A stretch of 64,000 bases of DNA from Micromonospora sp. HM5-17 (lineage in GTDB: Bacteria; Actinomycetota; Actinomycetes; Mycobacteriales; Micromonosporaceae): positions 1 to 64,000 of the forward strand of contig NZ_RJWA01000010.1 in NCBI RefSeq assembly GCF_003762835.1, given 5' to 3'. The notes beneath the pieces were generated by a model, which was given only the letters and a program-made list of their open reading frames with translations, did no database searches and had not been told where the DNA came from. Position numbers and translations under genes: made by a program. The first letter of the stretch is position 1. Each line of letters opens with the position of its first letter. Below, piece after piece: positions 47,968-55,698 of the stretch.

Positions 47968-48747
47968 ATGGGGAGAAAGCTCGTCCGTGGCATCGCGGCG
48001 GTCGCCGTCGCGTCCGCGATGCTGCTGCCCGGGGCGGCACAGCCGGCGCGGGCCGACACCGACGGCGGCATCAGCGATCCGATCGTGGACGCGGCCCTGA
48101 TCGCCTGGAACGTCTACCGGTCGGGCGGCGCGACGCCGGAGCAGATCGTCGAGTTCGTCCGGATCGTGACCGGGGCGCTCACCGGCCTCGAGAACGAGGT
48201 CATCGCGCACGTGGACGGCATCGAGGCCGCCGAGGTGCTGGGGCAGGCCGCGGCCGTCAGGATCGACATGCTCGACTACCACGCCATCCGGGACAACGAG
48301 ATCCTCCTGGAGACCTTCGCCCTGGACGTCGGTCACTATGCCCAGAACGCGGCCAGCAAGTACGAGGTGGTCGGGAGAAAGGCCAAGGACCAGATCGGCC
48401 TCGCCGCGCAGGTGCTCTACCCGATCACGCTGACCGCGCGTACCGACGCCGGCTGGACCGGCGGCCTCAGCGAGATCGAGGCCAGGTACCGCGATCTCAA
48501 CCGGGCGATCGTGGCCGACCTGGAGCCGACCTGCCGGAGCTTCAGCGACCCCGAACCCATTCCGGGCCAGATCTTCATCCGCTACGAGTGCGAGGCGGCC
48601 AACGGAGAGAAGGCCTACGGCATCGACCACATGGTCGGCAACACCTGGCACAGCGGCCCGGTCAACCTGGAAGAGCTCAAGCTCGAAGCCGCCAGAAACT
48701 CCAGCTGGGCGGCGGCCAGACGCATCCTCGCCGGACAGGGACAGTAG
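47968..48747 (+). CDS. Secreted hypothetical protein, paralogue 1
   Basis: 259 residues. A clear Sec signal peptide (GIAAVAVASAMLLPGAAQPARA, cleavage near residue 30) precedes an all-alpha mature part. Features: a helix rich in Glu/Ile (GLENEVIAHVDGIEAAEVLGQ), two Cys residues (ADLEPTCRSF and YECEAANGEK) that could form a disulfide, and a C-terminal Trp/Ala helix. The Cys-bearing C-terminal half shares its plan with the next gene: TPTC/EPTC, WECVAYNGD/YECEAANGE and a final EHIAT/KLEAARNSS helix. No known family recognised. Confidence 0.75.
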   Translation: MGRKLVRGIAAVAVASAMLLPGAAQPARADTDGGISDPIVDAALIAWNVYRSGGATPEQIVEFVRIVTGALTGLENEVIAHVDGIEAAEVLGQAAAVRIDMLDYHAIRDNEILLETFALDVGHYAQNAASKYEVVGRKAKDQIGLAAQVLYPITLTARTDAGWTGGLSEIEARYRDLNRAIVADLEPTCRSFSDPEPIPGQIFIRYECEAANGEKAYGIDHMVGNTWHSGPVNLEELKLEAARNSSWAAARRILAGQGQ

Positions 48748-48756
48748 GAGAGAGAC

Positions 48757-49533
48757 GTGAGACACCGACTGCGTACCTGCCTGCTCGCCGCCGGACTCGC
48801 CGTCGTGGTCACGGTGGTCCCCACCGCCGCCCAGGCCGCGCCGCGCACCGGCCAGGCGTCGGCGATGGCGTTCGACTGGACCGGCCTCGTGGTCGCGGTC
48901 GCCGGGCACCTGCTGGGCGGCGGCAGTTCCGAGGACCCCTCGCTGCGGGAGGCCGTCCAGCAGGTCGTCGCCGCCGTCGAGGCCGCGAAGGCCGACATCA
49001 TCGCCCACACCGAACTGATCGCCAGCGCCGAGGTGCAGGCCTGCGCCCGCCAGCACACCATCGATGTCGCCGACATCGAGAACATGTCGAACACGGTGCG
49101 GCAGCTCTGGGCGCGGGACGCGACCGGTTGCGCCACACTGGCGACCGCGTACGTCACCACCGTGCAGACGCCACAGGCGGTCGACAACATCGGCCACGTC
49201 CTGCCCGCGCTGTTCGCCATCGTGGTCGCCGCCCGCGGCCGCGCCGGCCTGACCAACGGCATCAACCTGGTCATCCAGGACCAGATCCGCAGCTACGAGG
49301 CGGTCGTCGCCAAACTCACCCCGACGTGTGTGAAGAGGGGCGCCAAGGAACCGGGCTTTCCCCGGGAGAAGTGGTGGGAGTGCGTCGCCTACAACGGGGA
49401 CCGGGGTGAGTCCGCGTGGGTCGTCGCCCCGGCCGAACCCTCCCGTGCCCAGGCCGAGCACATCGCCACCCGCAACACCAGCCGTCCCGCCGCCGTGTCC
49501 GCCCTACCCCGACTCCGCTCGTTGGGGGTCTGA
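48757..49533 (+). CDS. Secreted hypothetical protein, paralogue 2
   Basis: 258 residues from GTG at 48757, nine bases after the previous gene and preceded by GGAGAGAG. Sec signal peptide with cleavage after AQA near residue 29. The mature protein is helical (AVEAAKADIIAHTELIASAE) with four Cys residues, including KLTPTCVKRG and WECVAYNGDRG. Arrangement and C-terminal motifs match paralogue 1, so the pair arose by duplication. Probably co-transcribed. Function unknown; the helical, disulfide-bearing secreted pair could be an envelope or extracellular complex. Confidence 0.75.
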   Translation: MRHRLRTCLLAAGLAVVVTVVPTAAQAAPRTGQASAMAFDWTGLVVAVAGHLLGGGSSEDPSLREAVQQVVAAVEAAKADIIAHTELIASAEVQACARQHTIDVADIENMSNTVRQLWARDATGCATLATAYVTTVQTPQAVDNIGHVLPALFAIVVAARGRAGLTNGINLVIQDQIRSYEAVVAKLTPTCVKRGAKEPGFPREKWWECVAYNGDRGESAWVVAPAEPSRAQAEHIATRNTSRPAAVSALPRLRSLGV

Positions 49534-49602
49534 CCCGTCCGTCCCGGTCGTACGGTCTCGGTCGACGCCGTGCGGCCGGGACGGCCATCCGTGATGCCTC
49601 CC

Positions 49603-49608
49603 TATCAT
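49603..49608 (+). promoter_or_regulatory. Candidate -10 box for leaderless Hsp70-like gene
   Basis: TATCAT ends six bases before GTG 49615, the spacing expected if transcription starts at the start codon. No ribosome binding site precedes that GTG. No -35 box is evident. Confidence 0.35.
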
Positions 49609-49614
49609 GGCCGG

Positions 49615-51408
49615 GTGGTCTCGCGCGGCTTCCGGTTGGGCGTTGACTTCGGCACGTCGAACACCGTGGCGGCGCTCCGCTGGCCGGACGGACGGGTCCG
49701 ACCCCTGCTCTTCGACGGTTCGCCGCTACTGCCCTCGGCCGTGTTCGTCGAGCCCGACGGCCGCATCTCGGTCGGGCAGCCGGCCGTGCACGCGGCCCGG
49801 TCACATCCGGAGCGTTTCGAGCCGCACCCGAAGCGGTGTATCGACGACGCTGCCGTCCTGTTCGGTCCCGCATCCGCCGGAGGTGTGCCGTCGGCCGTGC
49901 CGGTGCCGGAGCTGATCGCCGCGGTGCTCGGCCGGGTGGCGGAGGAGGCGGCGCGGACGGCGGGCGCCCCGATTCCATCCGCCGTGGTGACCTATCCGGC
50001 CGCCTGGGGAACGGCCCGCCGGAACATCCTGCTCGCCGCGGGCAGTGCCGTCTTTCCCGAGGTGTCGCTGGTGCCCGAGCCGGTCGCCGCCGCGAGCCAC
50101 TTCGTGGCGGTACGGGGTGGTGCCGTGCCGGTCGGCGCGTCCCTGATGGTGTACGACCTCGGCGCCGGCACCCTCGACGTCTCGGTGGTACGCCGTACGG
50201 TCGGGGGTTTCGAGGTGCTCGCCACCGGTGGGCTCGCCGACGTCGGAGGACTGGACATCGACGCCGCGATGGTGGCGTACCTCGGGACGATCTACGCCGG
50301 TCGGGATGCGGCGGCCTGGGCCCGGTTGAGCCAGCCCGCGGATCCGGAAGCCCAGCGGCTGAGCCGGATTCTCTGGGACGACGTACGGGCCGGCAAGGAG
50401 ATCCTGTCCCGGTCTACCAGCGTGCTGGTGCACGTGCCGATCGTCAACGACGACGTGCCGTTCGGACGCGAGCTGCTGGAGGAGCTGGCCGAGCCCATCC
50501 TCGCCCGGACCGTCGAGGTCGCCTCCGCCGTCCTGCGCGACGCCGGTGTGCGGGCCGTCGACCTGGTCGGGCTGTACCTGGTCGGCGGAGCGAGCCGAAT
50601 CCCCCTGGTGACCACCCTGTTGCACCGCGGCCTGGGGATCCCGCCGGTCACGGTGGAGCAGCCGCAACTCGTGGTGGCCGAGGGCAGCCTGCACGTTGGT
50701 GAGCCCGACCGGGGTAGGCCGGGGCCGGCACCGGTGCCCCAGAGTCCCAAGCCGTCACCGTCCCCGGCTTCCGCACCGGCGCCGGCGTCCGGACAGACGG
50801 GGCAGACCGGCTCCGCCCGACCCGACATCCGTGTCTGGCGCCGGCGGCTCGCGATCTCCGGTGGGCTGGTTCTGGCTGTCGGCGCGGCGGTCGTGGCGCT
50901 GCCGCTCCTGCGCGACCCGCCCGACGGCCGCTCGGCGGGCGACGAGGGCGACGGCACTGGGACGGTGGCGCGCTCCATCGACACCTGCCTGATCGGCACC
51001 TGGCAGGAGACCCACAGTGTGCTCGAGGGTCGGGGTGAGGGACCGGCTGTCCGGCGGACGGGGCCCGGCGTCGTATACCGGTTCTGGCCAACCGGCAGGG
51101 TGATGCTCGACTACGGCGACAGCACGACCTGGACCGGCGAGGAGTCGGGTCGGGGGTACGAGGTCGTCGTCAGTGGCTGGATCGAGGGCACCGCGACGAC
51201 GGAGAACGGCACACTCACCCTTCGGGATGTCCGTGCCAGCGGCCGTCTGATCGGCCGAGTCGATGGCGAGGTGGTCAACGACGCGTCCCTTCCGGAGACG
51301 GACGGGTCGCTGGACTACCGGTGTTCCGGTGACTCGTTGGCGATCTGGAACTCCGCGCAGATGGTGACGGCGAAGCGGGTGAGCGACGACCCCGACACCG
51401 ACGCGTGA
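49615..51408 (+). CDS. Membrane-anchored Hsp70-like ATPase with extracytoplasmic tail
   Basis: 597 residues. The N-terminal 370 form an actin/Hsp70 ATPase: LGVDFGTSNTVAAL (phosphate 1), VTYPAAWGTARR, MVYDLGAGTLDVSVV (phosphate 2) and LYLVGGASRIPLVTTLL (adenosine motif). The peptide-binding domain of DnaK is absent. Instead there is a Pro/Ser/Ala linker, one transmembrane helix (about 412-435, ISGGLVLAVGAAVVALPLL) and a 150-residue extracytoplasmic beta-rich domain starting CLIGTWQETHSVL, with lipocalin-like strand pattern. Such proteins may sense or signal across the membrane. It follows the two secreted proteins by about 80 bases. Confidence 0.85.
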   Translation: MVSRGFRLGVDFGTSNTVAALRWPDGRVRPLLFDGSPLLPSAVFVEPDGRISVGQPAVHAARSHPERFEPHPKRCIDDAAVLFGPASAGGVPSAVPVPELIAAVLGRVAEEAARTAGAPIPSAVVTYPAAWGTARRNILLAAGSAVFPEVSLVPEPVAAASHFVAVRGGAVPVGASLMVYDLGAGTLDVSVVRRTVGGFEVLATGGLADVGGLDIDAAMVAYLGTIYAGRDAAAWARLSQPADPEAQRLSRILWDDVRAGKEILSRSTSVLVHVPIVNDDVPFGRELLEELAEPILARTVEVASAVLRDAGVRAVDLVGLYLVGGASRIPLVTTLLHRGLGIPPVTVEQPQLVVAEGSLHVGEPDRGRPGPAPVPQSPKPSPSPASAPAPASGQTGQTGSARPDIRVWRRRLAISGGLVLAVGAAVVALPLLRDPPDGRSAGDEGDGTGTVARSIDTCLIGTWQETHSVLEGRGEGPAVRRTGPGVVYRFWPTGRVMLDYGDSTTWTGEESGRGYEVVVSGWIEGTATTENGTLTLRDVRASGRLIGRVDGEVVNDASLPETDGSLDYRCSGDSLAIWNSAQMVTAKRVSDDPDTDA

Positions 51409-51514
51409 GCGGGCTGCTCCGGTATCCGGGACACCGGGCACCGTTCTGTGCGTCGTCCTGTGTGTCGCTCCTCATGAGCGGGACCAGACGGCGGGCCCGG
51501 TGACACCGGATCGC

Positions 51515-51548
51515 GCGGACGCGGGGACCGAGGCGTCCCCGCGTCCGC
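51515..51548. terminator. Bidirectional terminator between convergent genes
   Basis: Perfect 14-bp stem (GCGGACGCGGGGAC at 51515-51528, complement at 51535-51548) with a 6-base loop, centred between the Hsp70-like gene and the leftward secreted gene. Confidence 0.85.
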
Positions 51549-51564
51549 AGCTGCGGTACGCGGG

Positions 51565-52428
51565 TCAGGAGGCGAACCGCTGGGCGAACCGGCTCTGCAG
51601 GGTGGTGCTGCCGGCGAGGCTGGGGCAGGCCCACTCCGGCTGCACGCCCCAGCTGTAGGCGATGTCGAAGACCGGATTGGGCACCAGGGCATCCCACCGG
51701 GCGAAGATCTGGTCCATCTCGGCGGCGGTGGGGAGCCGCCACTTGCGGTTTGTCGTCGGCACGCTCGCGCAGGTCTGACCGAACACCTGGTAGACCGGCA
51801 CGATCGCGGAGCGGGGGATACCGTTGGCGAGCGTCTGCTGGACCGCCTGGTCGATCAGCCCGTACTCGCAGGCCTCACCGATCCGGCACGGGTAGGGGTC
51901 GAGCCCGATCAGGTCCACCCCGGAGCGGGCCGGTGCGAGGGCGGCCGGCGCCGCCTCACCGTCCCCGCCTCCCGACACGACGAACGACTTCTGCGCTCCG
52001 CCCGTCCGGGTACGGATGTAGGCGGCCCGCTTGCTGATCAGCGAGAGCAGCGTCGGGCACCGGGCCAGGTCCGGCTCGTCCCAGAGGTACCAGCCGAAGA
52101 CCTTGGGGTTGTCGGCGAGGCTGTCGACCAGGGCGTTGAACTCGGCGTCGGTGTACTCGGAGGTGCACTGGCTGTAGTCCCCGCCCACCCAGATGAGAGC
52201 GCGGTGACCGGCCGGCAGCGCGTTGACCTCCTCCGGGTACGGGCCCAGGTCCCACAGGTTGAAGCCGACGTCCCGCGGCGCCGGGTCGAACCCGATGTTG
52301 TTCGTGTAGTGCAGTGAGGTCGTGGCCTCCGGCACGGCGTCGGCGGCGACCGCCGGTCTGGCGCCCCCGGTCGGCGCCGCTGCCAGGACGAGTACGGCTG
52401 CCAGAGCCGTGACCAGGATCCGAGGCAT
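51565..52428 (-). CDS. Secreted TIM-barrel-like protein, glycoside-hydrolase-like
   Basis: 287 residues. A Sec signal (ILVTALAAVLVLAAAPTGGA, cleavage near residue 33) precedes a probable TIM barrel: NLWDLGPYPEEVNALP, HRALIWVGGDYSQC, VFGWYLWDEPDLARCP with acid pair, LIGLDPYPCRIG, and IAYSWGVQPEWACPSL. The YLWDEPD and DPYP motifs resemble clan-A glycoside hydrolases, with Glu in DEP as a candidate acid/base; a matching nucleophile Glu is not obvious, so catalytic activity is doubtful. Six Cys residues suggest disulfides. ATG at 52428 follows AGGGGAGGAAAG; longer in-frame extensions upstream look non-coding. Confidence 0.8.
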   Translation of the reverse strand: MPRILVTALAAVLVLAAAPTGGARPAVAADAVPEATTSLHYTNNIGFDPAPRDVGFNLWDLGPYPEEVNALPAGHRALIWVGGDYSQCTSEYTDAEFNALVDSLADNPKVFGWYLWDEPDLARCPTLLSLISKRAAYIRTRTGGAQKSFVVSGGGDGEAAPAALAPARSGVDLIGLDPYPCRIGEACEYGLIDQAVQQTLANGIPRSAIVPVYQVFGQTCASVPTTNRKWRLPTAAEMDQIFARWDALVPNPVFDIAYSWGVQPEWACPSLAGSTTLQSRFAQRFAS

Positions 52429-52633
52429 CTTTCCTCCCCTCCGGTCCACACCGGTCACCGGTGCGGACACGATGATCCCTGTGCCTGGAAGGGTGGGCGG
52501 CGGGCCGTACATTTCTCGCACATGGCCAGCGTCGGGAACGCCGCCTCCCCGGCGCGACCGGTACCGTCCGGGGTCGCGATCCGGGCCGCTCGCTGGGCGA
52601 CCCGTCGGGGGACGTACCCCAGGCCGCCTCGGC

Positions 52634-52756
52634 TCATCGCAGTCGGTAGGCACTGATGGTGGTCTGCCCGGCGGTGGTGCCGGCCGTGTCGGTCGCGGTC
52701 GCGCGTAGTGAGACGTGGTTGCTGGCCGGGTGGTGTCGCACGGCGGTGCCGCGGAG
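52634..52756 (-). pseudogene. Remnant C-terminus of a secreted serine protease-like protein
   Basis: The last 35-40 codons read VSLRATATDTAGTTAGQT followed by ISAYRLR and stop. This is very like the C-terminal end of actinobacterial secreted subtilisin-type proteases. Upstream, no frame continues the family sequence, so the gene is broken and only the tail remains. It lies 290 bases from the island junction, so the loss may date from island insertion or flanking deletion. Confidence 0.5.
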
Positions 52757-53046
52757 GACGCGGCGCGCTGCCGGGTGATGCCGCCGGCGGAAGACGCCTC
52801 CCCGGTCGGGGACGCTACGGTCACCGCCGGCGTGCCAGGGCTGCGGTGCACGGAGACCGGTGGCGGGAACGTCCGACCGCCGGGCGCGGCAGCCATCGCG
52901 CTCGGCCGCCGCCATTCCGCATCGGCGCTGGACAACTCGGGAGTACGCCGCGCGGCCAGCCGCCGGGAGGTCAGGGAGATCAGGACGGTGGGTCAACGCC
53001 CCGTCGTCACCGGCGTGTCACATCGCGCGGATATGCCGGGAAACCG
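52757..53046. other. Non-coding flank of the island junction
   Basis: No supportable gene. Probably decayed coding sequence of the broken secreted protein plus chromosomal DNA adjoining the att site. The 52429-52633 stretch to the left holds the promoter of the leftward secreted gene and nothing else recognisable. Confidence 0.4.
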
Positions 53047-53070
53047 TGTCCGAGGGGGGACTTGAACCCC
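53047..53070 (-). other. tRNA-Leu 3'-end fragment: left attachment site of the integrated element
   Basis: On the minus strand the sequence reads as the 3' end of a tRNA-Leu: T loop TTCAAGT between G4 and C5 arms, then acceptor CTCGGAC and discriminator A at 53047. No matching 5' half (anticodon or D arm) lies to the right, and the T-stem pairing breaks at 53071. This is the displaced 3' tail left when an element integrates into a tRNA gene. Confidence 0.75.
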
Positions 53071-53083
53071 GCGAAACCGGGCC

Positions 53084-53118
53084 GCTGACCTGGGCCGATC
53101 CTACGAGCGCAGGTCAGC
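53084..53118. repeat. GCTGACCT ... AGGTCAGC inverted repeat beside the att site
   Basis: Perfect 8-bp arms 19 bases apart, starting 14 bases inside the junction. Position suggests a recombinase or excisionase binding region. Confidence 0.4.
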
Positions 53119-53130
53119 GTGTGTCCAGTC

Positions 53131-53160
53131 GTGGCCCGTTGTGGCCGCTTGTGGCTCTCT
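53131..53160. repeat. Three tandem 10-bp repeats (GTGGC-type)
   Basis: GTGGCCCGTT, GTGGCCGCTT and GTGGCTCTCT lie head to tail about 60 bases inside the junction. Tandem 10-bp arm-type sites next to the core are typical of attachment regions used by tyrosine integrases. Confidence 0.6.
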
Positions 53161-53171
53161 GTTCCCGCCCG

Positions 53172-53188
53172 TGTTCCCGCCGGGAACA
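53172..53188. promoter_or_regulatory. 17-bp palindrome TGTTCCC-GCC-GGGAACA
   Basis: Perfect 7-bp arms with a 3-base centre; a further half site TGTTCCCGCC lies at 53160-53169. A typical repressor-type operator next to the attachment region. Confidence 0.5.
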
Positions 53189-53211
53189 CCGATGATCTTA
53201 GGCCAAGCGAA

Positions 53212-53236
53212 GGGGCCGGCGCGGCGCGCCGACCCC
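53212..53236 (-). terminator. Hairpin at the end of the leftward element operon
   Basis: Near-perfect inverted repeat (12 positions per arm, one mismatch) just beyond the stop at 53254. It would end leftward transcription before the att site. Confidence 0.55.
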
Positions 53237-53253
53237 CAGCTGTACGGCTACAG

Positions 53254-53841
53254 TCAGCCGCCGCAGGGCGTACCGTCTGCCACGGGGCCGACGACGCCTT
53301 CCAGCGCCCGCTTCGCATCCTCGCCCAGGTCGTTCCAGGAGACCCGCGAGCCGTCGCCGTGGATCACGTCGACGAGGTGCGCGGGGACCTCGGTCCAGCA
53401 CCATACGCCGCCCATGACGACGTACATTCCGCGCTCGTCCGGGGCGATCCGCGTGACCGTGCCGCCGAGCCGTGTTTCGTCGACGACCAGCACCGGGCCG
53501 TCCCACGACAGCACAGCCAGCCCTGCGTCGACACGCGCCTTCGCCGTCTCGGCGGGCATGCCGTCGGCGCGTAGCCGCTCATACTCCGTCCAGTGCATCC
53601 GCTCCTGCTCGCCCAGGATGTCCTGGGCAACGGCCTGGGTGCACTCCCACACTGCCCAGCCGGTCACCCGGCTGACGAGGGTGCCGGCGAACGCCGCCGC
53701 GTACCGGGTGCCGCCGTCGTGGTCGTACGCGAACCAATCGCCGGAGAACACTCCGGCGTCGCCCGGCCGCAGGTCGGCGGGCAGGTCGGCGATGTCGCCC
53801 GGCGGCCGCGGGGGCGCCGGGACGTTGAGAGTCGATTCCAC
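53254..53841 (-). CDS. Hypothetical protein of the integrated element
   Basis: 195 residues, acidic, no signal or membrane segment. Visible stretches are FSGDWFAYDHDGGTRYAAAF, GWAVWECTQAVAQDILGEQE and VVMGGVWCWTEVPAHLVDVI. No known family recognised. GTG at 53841 follows AAGGAG at five bases. It is the last gene of a tightly packed leftward run of eight genes that starts near 55660, so it is probably expressed with them. Confidence 0.7.
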   Translation of the reverse strand: MESTLNVPAPPRPPGDIADLPADLRPGDAGVFSGDWFAYDHDGGTRYAAAFAGTLVSRVTGWAVWECTQAVAQDILGEQERMHWTEYERLRADGMPAETAKARVDAGLAVLSWDGPVLVVDETRLGGTVTRIAPDERGMYVVMGGVWCWTEVPAHLVDVIHGDGSRVSWNDLGEDAKRALEGVVGPVADGTPCGG

Positions 53842-53855
53842 GTGAACTCCTTCGG

Positions 53856-54260
53856 TCAGTCGAACAGGGTCGGGTCGGGTTGCTCGGCCAGCTCCGGGAC
53901 CGCCTCGCCGGTGCGCTCCTGCCACCACTGCGCGAACATCCGCCGGTGGCACCAGCCGTCCGGGGCGGGCGCCGACAGGTCGCAGAAGCAGAGCAGGACC
54001 AGGCGATCGGTGTGGGCCGCGACGGCGATCGCTTTGAGCTGCCGCCGGATCGCGTCGACGCCGGCGGCCTCCAGCCGCTCCCGGTAGATGGCCCGGTACG
54101 GCTCCTCGGCGAGCTTGAGCATCGCGTAGCTCGGCATCAAGAGTCGCGCCTCGCCGGCCAGCTCGTAGTTGAGCTGGAAGCGCGGGGCGCCGACGGTCGT
54201 GCGGACCGGGGCGCCCTGGCTGGGCCGGAACCGCTGGTAGCGGCTCGTGAACAGCTGCAT
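53856..54260 (-). CDS. DUF488-like protein
   Basis: 134 residues. The C-terminal half reads LVLLCFCDLS, then WCHRRMFAQWW and TGEAVPELAEQ, the pattern of DUF488-type proteins (Cys-His-Arg with Trp-Trp and a Thr-Gly-x-x-Val-Pro-Glu-Leu end). The N-terminus MQLFTSRYQRFRP also fits. DUF488 proteins are common in mobile elements and near defence genes; their activity is unknown. ATG at 54260 lies immediately before the end of the upstream gene. Confidence 0.7.
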   Translation of the reverse strand: MQLFTSRYQRFRPSQGAPVRTTVGAPRFQLNYELAGEARLLMPSYAMLKLAEEPYRAIYRERLEAAGVDAIRRQLKAIAVAAHTDRLVLLCFCDLSAPAPDGWCHRRMFAQWWQERTGEAVPELAEQPDPTLFD

Positions 54261-54494
54261 TCACCCTCCTTGGGTGTCGTAGAGCTTGGCGATGGTGGAC
54301 AGCAGGTCTTCGAGGTGGTCGGCCAGCGCATCCATCGCCGCCGCGACGACCCGGGGCGGGGCGGTGATGGTCAGCAGCTCCAGCTGCACCACCTCGTCGG
54401 ATCCGCTGTCGGGCGGCGCCGGCAGGGGCAGATGCGCCTGCGCGGTCACCACCGCGGTGTACAGGCCGTGGCCGATGCGGATCATCGCGCTCAT
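54261..54494 (-). CDS. Small hypothetical protein
   Basis: 77 residues starting MSAMIRIGHGLYTAVVTAQA and ending with a helical DALADHLEDLLSTIAKLYDT segment. ATG at 54494 overlaps the stop of the upstream mini-gene (ATGA), which supports this start. The stop is one base from the DUF488-like start. No family recognised. Confidence 0.6.
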   Translation of the reverse strand: MSAMIRIGHGLYTAVVTAQAHLPLPAPPDSGSDEVVQLELLTITAPPRVVAAAMDALADHLEDLLSTIAKLYDTQGG

Positions 54495-54640
54495 GCCGTC
54501 ACCGCCGTCCCGGCCGCCTCGCGGCGCCGCCGGCCGCACTTTGGACCGATCCGCTCCGCGCGGGACTTCGGTGTCCGCAGTGGACGCCCGCAGTCCTCGC
54601 ACCCGATCGGCTCCTGGTCGGCCGCCACCTCATCGGGCAT
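54491..54640 (-). CDS. 49-residue Cys-rich mini-protein (DUF6011-like zinc ribbon)
   Basis: Sequence includes GCEDCGRPLRTPKSRAERIG followed by PKCGRR, giving C-x2-C ... C with a basic tail, the pattern of the tiny DUF6011 zinc-ribbon-like proteins in actinobacterial elements. The fourth zinc ligand is not obvious. ATG at 54640 shares a base with the upstream stop (TGATG), and its own stop overlaps the next ATG, so it sits in a coupled chain. A nucleic-acid-binding role is a guess. Confidence 0.65.
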   Translation of the reverse strand: MPDEVAADQEPIGCEDCGRPLRTPKSRAERIGPKCGRRRREAAGTAVTA

Positions 54641-54915
54641 CAGTCACCTCCTCCACTGAGCCGGCGGGCGATCCGCCGGCACCATCCGCGGTCGACACCG
54701 AGCCGTTCCGCCACCTCGTCCGGCCGGTAGCCGTCGAGCAGGTAGCGGGTGGCCAGCTTCGCCACGCCGTCATGCACCGGAGCCGGGTCGCGGACCGGGC
54801 CGGTCGGCGCCGGCCGCTCCCGGCTGGGCGGCGCCTCGCCGCCCGACTCGCGCCGGGAGGCGCGGGCCCGGGCCAGAGCCCGCGCCCGCACCTCCTCGCT
54901 GTCCGGGTTGCTCAC
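54640..54915 (-). CDS. Small helix-turn-helix-like protein
   Basis: 91 residues. The first half is Arg/Glu/Ala-rich. The C-terminal half, VAKLATRYLLDGYRPDEVAE then RLGVDRGWCRRIARRL, has the shape of a helix-turn-helix DNA-binding unit of the sigma-70 region 4 or MerR-like kind. GTG at 54915 overlaps the upstream stop (GTGA). It could be a local regulator of the element. Family not identified. Confidence 0.6.
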   Translation of the reverse strand: MSNPDSEEVRARALARARASRRESGGEAPPSRERPAPTGPVRDPAPVHDGVAKLATRYLLDGYRPDEVAERLGVDRGWCRRIARRLSGGGD

Positions 54916-55154
54916 CGGGCACGCCGCCGCCGGTAGTCGACGTGCAGGGCGCGCAGCCGAGCCCGGCGGGCCTCGGCGACCCACCGCGCGACCGCGACGG
55001 CCCGCCGCCAGGCGGTCCGCCGCCGCCGGGCCAGCTCCCGCTCGTACTCCGACAGGTCGCCAGCCTCGGCCAGCATCTCGTCGCAGTCGGCGCAGCAGCC
55101 CGGCCGCGCCTCGAACGCCCGGTCGGCGTCGGTCTCCTCCAGGTCGACGGTCAT
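54912..55154 (-). CDS. Small basic hypothetical protein with CCxxC motif
   Basis: 80 residues from ATG 55154, which overlaps the upstream stop (ATGA). The N-terminus is acidic, then CCADCDEML, then a strongly basic helix (LARRRRTAWRRAVAVARWVA) to the end. The Cys cluster could bind metal; the basic helix could bind nucleic acid. No family recognised. Confidence 0.6.
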   Translation of the reverse strand: MTVDLEETDADRAFEARPGCCADCDEMLAEAGDLSEYERELARRRRTAWRRAVAVARWVAEARRARLRALHVDYRRRRAR

Positions 55155-55660
55155 GCCGCCGCCACCCGGGCTGCGGCCCGCTCGCGGGCCTCGACGGCTC
55201 CGGCCGGGGCGGCCAGCGGCACGACGGGCGGGGCCTCGACGATCGGCGGCTCGGCGCCGAGCCACTGCTTGCCGGCGCGAAGCAGGACGTCGCCGATGCG
55301 GCGGCGCAGTGTCGCCATGCCGCTCACGTACTGCTGGTGTGCGTAGAGAACCGGGGCGTGGTGCGGGTCAGCGGCCGTCTTCGCCGTCGCCGGGGCGATG
55401 AGGTGCCGGTAGGTGTCGTTGACCTCCCGGTCGATGACGCTGTACGCGAACTCGATGCCGCGCAGCTCGGTGCCCTTCTCGATTGCGTCGACTACGGCGA
55501 GCGCCAGCGCCCGCACGTCGTGGTCGGACAAATCCAGGCCGATTTCCTCGGCCGTCGCGGCGACCGCGATGGTCGCCACGTCCCGAGTGCTGAGGAAGGT
55601 CGGCAGCTGCGTCCGCAGCCACCGGACCTGCTCTTCGCGGATGACGTCCTCGCTACTCAT
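55151..55660 (-). CDS. Hypothetical protein, first gene of a leftward element operon
   Basis: 169 residues, starting MSSEDVIREEQVRWLRTQLP, largely helical, ending in an Ala/Arg/Pro-rich tail. No motif recognised. ATG at 55660 follows a GAGAGGGGGCG run and overlaps the stop of a 14-codon upstream frame that begins at the motif-2 site (55699-55715), suggesting translational coupling from a leader. The next seven genes follow without gaps. Confidence 0.7.
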   Translation of the reverse strand: MSSEDVIREEQVRWLRTQLPTFLSTRDVATIAVAATAEEIGLDLSDHDVRALALAVVDAIEKGTELRGIEFAYSVIDREVNDTYRHLIAPATAKTAADPHHAPVLYAHQQYVSGMATLRRRIGDVLLRAGKQWLGAEPPIVEAPPVVPLAAPAGAVEARERAAARVAAA

Positions 55661-55698
55661 CCCACGCCCCCTCTCGCGCGTAGTAGTCCGCAGCATGT

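Noticed and set aside
53047-53140. A complete tRNA-Leu gene at the junction
   Set aside because: No anticodon or D arm and no 5' acceptor strand can be found to the right; only the 3' end matches.
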